Assembly: GCA_944474755.1 (NCBI GenBank)
Contig: OX104113.1
Coordinates: forward strand, 25,672,432-25,736,431
DNA length: 64,000 bases
Source: Limnoperna fortunei
Taxonomy: Eukaryota > Mollusca > Bivalvia > Mytilida > Modiolidae
Direction: 5' to 3'
Notes under the pieces: generated by a model
The model's database searches: none
What the model saw: only the letters and a program-made list of their open reading frames with translations
What the model was told of the DNA's origin: nothing
Shown: positions 63,870-64,000 of the stretch, piece by piece
Layout of the letters: each line of letters starts with the position of its first letter
Numbering within the stretch: position 1 is the first letter of the stretch
Made by a program: the position numbers and the translations under genes

Positions 63870-63940
63870 AATGTTACAAGATTGCAGTTTAGTTGTGCTT
63901 TTATACGTCAACATTCCAAATCCTCGCGTACACTTGACTT

Positions 63941-64000
63941 TCAGTAAAGATAACGCCACTCTGAAGATTTAGCATGAAAAGAAAACAAAACAGAATGTAG
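63941..64000. repeat. Partial unit 36, cut by the window edge
   Basis: The first 60 bp of another 1339-bp unit, matching the others, show that the array continues to the right. Confidence 0.95.

Larger units (their letters stand above)
15514..64000. repeat. tRNA-Tyr/tRNA-Ile tandem array, 1339-bp unit, 35 units plus a fragment
   Basis: Units start at 15514, 16853, 18193, 19532, 20871, 23698, 25037 and then every 1339 bp to 58512, followed by 59924, 61263, 62602 and a 60-bp fragment at 63941. Three spacings deviate: unit 2 is 1340 bp (one extra C), unit 5 is 2827 bp (1488 bp gained through a retrocopy and its duplication), and unit 32 is 1412 bp (73 bp gained). Diagnostic substitutions occur at unit offsets +268 (T/G), +711 (A/G), +916 (C/A), +1162 (C/T, inside tRNA-Ile), +1316 (A/C) and +1323 (C/T). 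The array continues off the right edge. Confidence 0.98.

Noticed and set aside
1..64000. CRISPR array, rDNA, 5S, histone or snRNA repeat
   Set aside because: Unit sizes of 1.3 kb rule out CRISPR. I looked for 5S, U-snRNA and histone hallmarks in both units and found none.

Overview
This is animal nuclear DNA made almost entirely of two tandem arrays. The two recognisable RNA genes are eukaryotic: a tRNA-Tyr(GUA) with the C1:G72 pair and A73, and a tRNA-Ile(UAU). Each has an intron after tRNA position 37, internal A and B boxes, and a T-run terminator. An inserted mRNA copy with AATAAA and a poly(A) tail also points to a metazoan. A marine invertebrate, perhaps a bivalve mollusc, is my guess from the look of the inserted ORF and the AT-rich sequence; nothing seen here proves the clade. 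There are no bacterial operons, phage genes or CRISPR arrays.

Region 1 (1-15513) is a head-to-tail array of a 1298-bp AT-rich unit, about 11.95 copies in the window, continuing off the left edge. I saw no difference between copies by eye. I recognise no gene in the unit.

Region 2 (15514-64000) starts abruptly after a junction with at most 1 bp of microhomology. It is an array of a 1339-bp unit: 35 full units plus 60 bp of a 36th. Each unit carries one tRNA-Tyr(GUA) gene on + (17-nt intron) and one tRNA-Ile(UAU) gene on - (36-nt intron). The two genes converge within a unit across 746 bp and diverge across unit boundaries over about 393 bp. In total there are 34 intact tRNA-Tyr genes, one tRNA-Tyr gene broken by an insertion, and 35 tRNA-Ile genes. 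The units differ at a few diagnostic sites (offsets +268, +711, +916, +1162, +1316 and +1323 from unit start). These sites show a five-unit higher-order repeat: units 7-11 match units 12-16, and units 21-23 match units 8-10.

Two retroposed insertions interrupt region 2. Unit 5 carries a 1.46-kb polyadenylated mRNA copy inside the tRNA-Tyr intron, flanked by a 30-bp target-site duplication, with an uninterrupted 295-aa ORF of unknown function. Unit 32 carries a 61-bp minus-strand fragment with a short tandem-repeat tail and a 12-bp duplication. It lies 17 bp upstream of a tRNA-Ile gene, between that gene and its TATA-like box.

Together this looks like a dedicated amplified source of two intron-containing tRNAs, kept similar by unequal exchange and sitting beside a far more uniform satellite-like array of unknown role.
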